A stretch of 64,000 bases of DNA from Apis mellifera (Eukaryota > Arthropoda > Insecta > Hymenoptera > Apidae). The stretch lies in assembly GCF_003254395.2 (NCBI RefSeq), contig NC_037651.1:10467001-10531000 (forward strand), in the 5' to 3' direction. Under the pieces are notes generated by a model. It searched no databases. It saw nothing but the letters and a program-made list of their open reading frames with translations, and had not been told where the DNA came from. A program made the translations under genes and the position numbers. Shown here piece after piece: positions 61,011 through 64,000 of the stretch. How positions within the stretch are numbered: position 1 is the first letter of the stretch; each line of letters begins with the position of its first letter.

Positions 61011-62946
61011 CTTGGCGCGTAATCACAGACGAGGTATAATACGAATTATGAAACACATTTTTGTTTGTCTTTCGAAATTAAGACGCATCTTGATCTTTGC
61101 AAATACAAAAGATACAGATATTATTTCGAGTTTCTTAGAATATTTCACAGGATGAAAGATTATCATGTTGAGGAAACGAAGCAAAAAGCAAATTTATCTA
61201 TCGATTCTCATCGTTAACGAAAACAATTTTTCGCGATTGAAAAACATACTAGCGATAATTTAAAATTTGAAAAGATTTCCGTTTCATGAGAATTTTATAC
61301 AAAATATAATCGCGTATAAATTGCAATATTTCGTCCAAAGGATATAACAAAAAAAAATTCGTTCTATTTCTAATTTTATTTATTCCAAAAAATTTAATTC
61401 CAATTTCGGCAAATCGGTAACGTTGAGAATGACGTTGAAACGATACGCATCTCGTAGCGCCCCCGAGGCGCGGAGCAAGAAGAACGCATCGAATGTTAGA
61501 TCTTACAATTCCGTACAAAGGGAGTAAACGGTGTGAGAAGCGAATAACGCGCGAAGTAGAGTTTCCACGATGCTCCGATATAATGATCCGCAACTGTTGG
61601 TCGTGAATCCAGAAAAGATCCAGAAGATTAATTATCGCTATATCTCGTCTCAACCACTGCACAATCTTATTTCTCGCGCAGTGTCCATGTTCCAATCAAA
61701 CTTTAACAAAGTGTGTACGCACCTTTCCCCGTTTTCTTCCTCCCTCCCTCGCACGATATTTATTCGCACAAGCGCGTACGAGCGTTATTTTCGTATCGAC
61801 GTTAGTTCGGATCAATCTTAATGAGGAGGAAACTGGAAAACTACAAAAGGATACAAGGAACGTAACGAAAGGATTCACGGTCACCGCGTCGATGGGGGGG
61901 AGGATAGGACCCATGGAAAAATGGCGCAGCCGATTTTTCTTTTTATCCTTTCGAATCGTTACATTATCTTTTTTTCCTTTCTTCCTTTTCTTCTTCTTCT
62001 TCTTCCTCCTCTTTTCGAATTTTCTTATATTTTCTTATCGGTCGAACGCGATATAACGCGATCGCTGTTAGAAGGAGGGAATGATTCTCTGATCCGACGT
62101 CCTAATTTAATCTAATTTAAGATTGTAAGGGTATAAGGAAGGAAAAGCGAATGAAAAGAAAAGCGATCGGGAGAGACGTACGAAGGAAGATGCGTACGTA
62201 CGCGTGGTCGTTGGAACGGATGGACCGATACACGTATGCAGCCCGCGTATACGATACACGCTACGAAACGGACGAGATTGGAAACAATAACGGTAGAGGG
62301 AGGGGAGGAGAGGAGGAGGAGGAGGGGGAGGAGGAGAGGGAAAGAGAATTCGGAGGATTACGAAGGAAGAAGAGAAAGAGGAAGGATGGAGGAGAAAGTA
62401 AGAGAGAAGAAGAGGAACGTTGGGTCATAATAGGAGAAGAGTCCGGCGCCTCTCGCAGCATCACCACGTGGCATCAGGCCAACTACCGTCTTCTGATCAA
62501 TATGCTTACAGCTAGCTTCCTTCTCTTTCCATCTTTTCCGCTGCTTTTCTACACCGACCGTCGCGAACCGCAAAAGTTACAGGCGCCATCGACACGACAC
62601 ACGGCTTATCGCGACTGTTTTCATAAATCGGACAAATTTCTCGTTGTTCTTTACGTTTAAATCGATCGATTTCTAGTCTCTTTCTTCCCTCCTCCTCCTA
62701 TATGTATATATATATATATATAGGACGATAAACAGCGTTCGAGATATCGAACGAAATCCACCGATCGAATCCCTCGATTTTTATTTCTGTTAATGATTTT
62801 TATCTCTGTTATCCGTTTTTATTTATTACGGATCGATCGTACGTAAATTATAGTTTCTTTAGGACCAAGAAGGAGGGCGAGGAAAACGGAAAAAGGATCG
62901 CCAAGTACCACGCGTGAATCACGTGCTGCCTCTGCTTCGAACCTCG

Positions 62947-62979
<33 letters not shown>

Positions 62980-63330
62980 GTGTTCGTTTATTCCATACCA
63001 TTTCGTTATCGTTGGAAAAGTTGGGAAGGAAGAGAAGAGGAGGCGATAAAAGGGTGGTTTCGAAAGATACTTCTTTTTGGTAGCGGGAAATAATGGATGA
63101 TTTTGGATTTTGGTATTCGATGGTAACGAATATGGAAAAGAGAAAAAGAGAGAAAGAGGGAAGATATGAAGGTTGGTTAGAAAGAAGGAATATAGAGTAG
63201 AAGGATGCGGCGCGGCGAAACGATTTCGAGCGTAGCATATAGGAGGGATCAGCTACGTAAAGTTATCGGGGAGTTTAGCCGATTGTTGCAATATCTAGGT
63301 ATATCTATGTGATGGGTGGGTGGATAGCGT
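61011..63330. other. No gene seen
   Basis: 2.3 kb without supported coding sequence. It contains a purine-rich GGA tract (about 62295-62410), a TA repeat at 62701-62722 and (CT)n at 62947-62978. Open frames are short or driven by these repeats. Confidence 0.45.
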
Positions 63331-63471
63331 TTCGGTGGTGGTATTAGTGGCGGTGGTCGCGATCACGGTGGTGCTGGTGCTGCTGCTAGCGGTGGTGGCG
63401 GCGGCGGCGGCGGCGGCGACAGTGGTGGTGGCGGCGGCGGTGGTGGTGGCGGTGGTGGTGGTGGTGGTGGA
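63331..63471. repeat. (GGT/GGC)n trinucleotide repeat
   Basis: About 140 bp of GGT, GGC and GCT triplets giving Val/Ala runs on one strand and His/Arg runs on the other. Confidence 0.9.
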
Positions 63472-64000
63472 TGCCCCTCAGTGTCCGGCGCGCCTCCGAC
63501 AAGCGTGCTTCGGTCTTTATAGGGGTCTTTTGGCGTTTCGTCGTTATCGTGAATGATACCGGCGAGCCAAGTAAAACGAGGAGAAGGAAAGGGAATCTAT
63601 CCATCTATATCTCATGCAAAAGAGTACAAAAGAGTAACAAGACGATATTTCAGGTTCGAGGTTAGAGTTAGAGGGAATATTTCTTTTCTTTCGGATTTCG
63701 GACTCGGTTCGAATAGATCGAAAAGGATGCACGCGAAAAGTTTGAGAATCCCGCAAGGATTCGTATACGTCCGTGACACGCGTCGGTCGGGATCGCGTTT
63801 CATCTCCTATGGAAAATAGAGGCATCGATCAAGCAGTAAAAGAAAAGGAAAAGAGAAGGAGGAAAAGGAGGAGGAGGAGGAAGAGGAGGAGGAGGAGGAG
63901 GAGAAGAGGAAGAAAAGAGGAAGAGAGGAGCGGATAAATCTGAGAGAAAACCGGAAAGATTGGAGGAGATTTTTCATCATCGAGGAATCGAAGAGGCCGG
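63472..64000. other. Window end, no gene seen; GGA polypurine tract
   Basis: Ends with a purine tract of GGA/GAA triplets (about 63840-63930). No open frame with support. It may be regulatory or intronic DNA of a gene beyond the window. Confidence 0.45.

Noticed and set aside
60495..61155. Two similar hydrophobic frames (77 aa minus, 107 aa plus) that look like membrane proteins
   Set aside because: Their similarity comes from the inverted repeat itself; composition follows the repeat units and there is no start or splice support.
1..64000. CRISPR arrays, bacterial operons, prophage or intact transposase genes
   Set aside because: The window is eukaryotic with spliced genes; no direct-repeat/spacer array, no transposase or reverse transcriptase motif was seen.

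Overview
This is a eukaryotic window, almost certainly from an insect and most likely a hymenopteran of the honeybee (Apis) type. The evidence is multi-exon genes with short GT-AG introns, a very AT-rich left part, a CpG-rich right part crowded with microsatellites, arthropod-specific gene types such as myoglianin, and almost no recognisable transposons. The species call is inference. The gene calls come from reading spliced exons whose phases join and from recognising protein families.

Left part (1 to about 21 kb, AT-rich, compact). On the minus strand lie the 5' part of UTP18 (nucleolar WD-repeat protein of the SSU processome, cut by the window edge) and a complete SPAG6/PF16 gene (armadillo-repeat protein of the axonemal central pair). 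SPAG6 has one 4 kb intron that holds a possible nested plus-strand gene. SPAG6 is divergent from a plus-strand TEX9 gene, with only 271 bp between the start codons and an imperfect RFX X-box between them. A complete 13-exon Cullin-1 gene (SCF ubiquitin ligase scaffold) follows on the minus strand, then the tiny TOM7 gene (mitochondrial protein import).

Middle (19.9 to 33 kb). Two neighbouring plus-strand genes encode single-pass membrane proteins with the CCG-x-CC cysteine signature of the Shisa/WBP1/VOPP1 group. The second has a PPxY motif and a long tail. Base composition shifts to CpG-rich here. A complete 13-exon M13 metallopeptidase (neprilysin type II ectoenzyme) follows, with all catalytic motifs present.

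Right part (33 to 64 kb, CpG-rich, gene-poor). The main gene is myoglianin, the GDF8/GDF11-type TGF-beta ligand. It has three coding exons, a 9.7 kb first intron, and a 30-residue Gly/Ser run encoded by a GGT microsatellite inside the prodomain. The surrounding DNA is dominated by purine, pyrimidine and trinucleotide repeats, and most long open frames there are repeat artefacts. Downstream, a TATA box precedes a possible signal-peptide first exon (about 58.5 kb), and an inverted, internally tandem repeat lies at about 60.5 to 61.0 kb.

The genes do not form one pathway. The functional clusters visible are the cilium/sperm pair SPAG6-TEX9 and the pair of cysteine-rich membrane adaptors.
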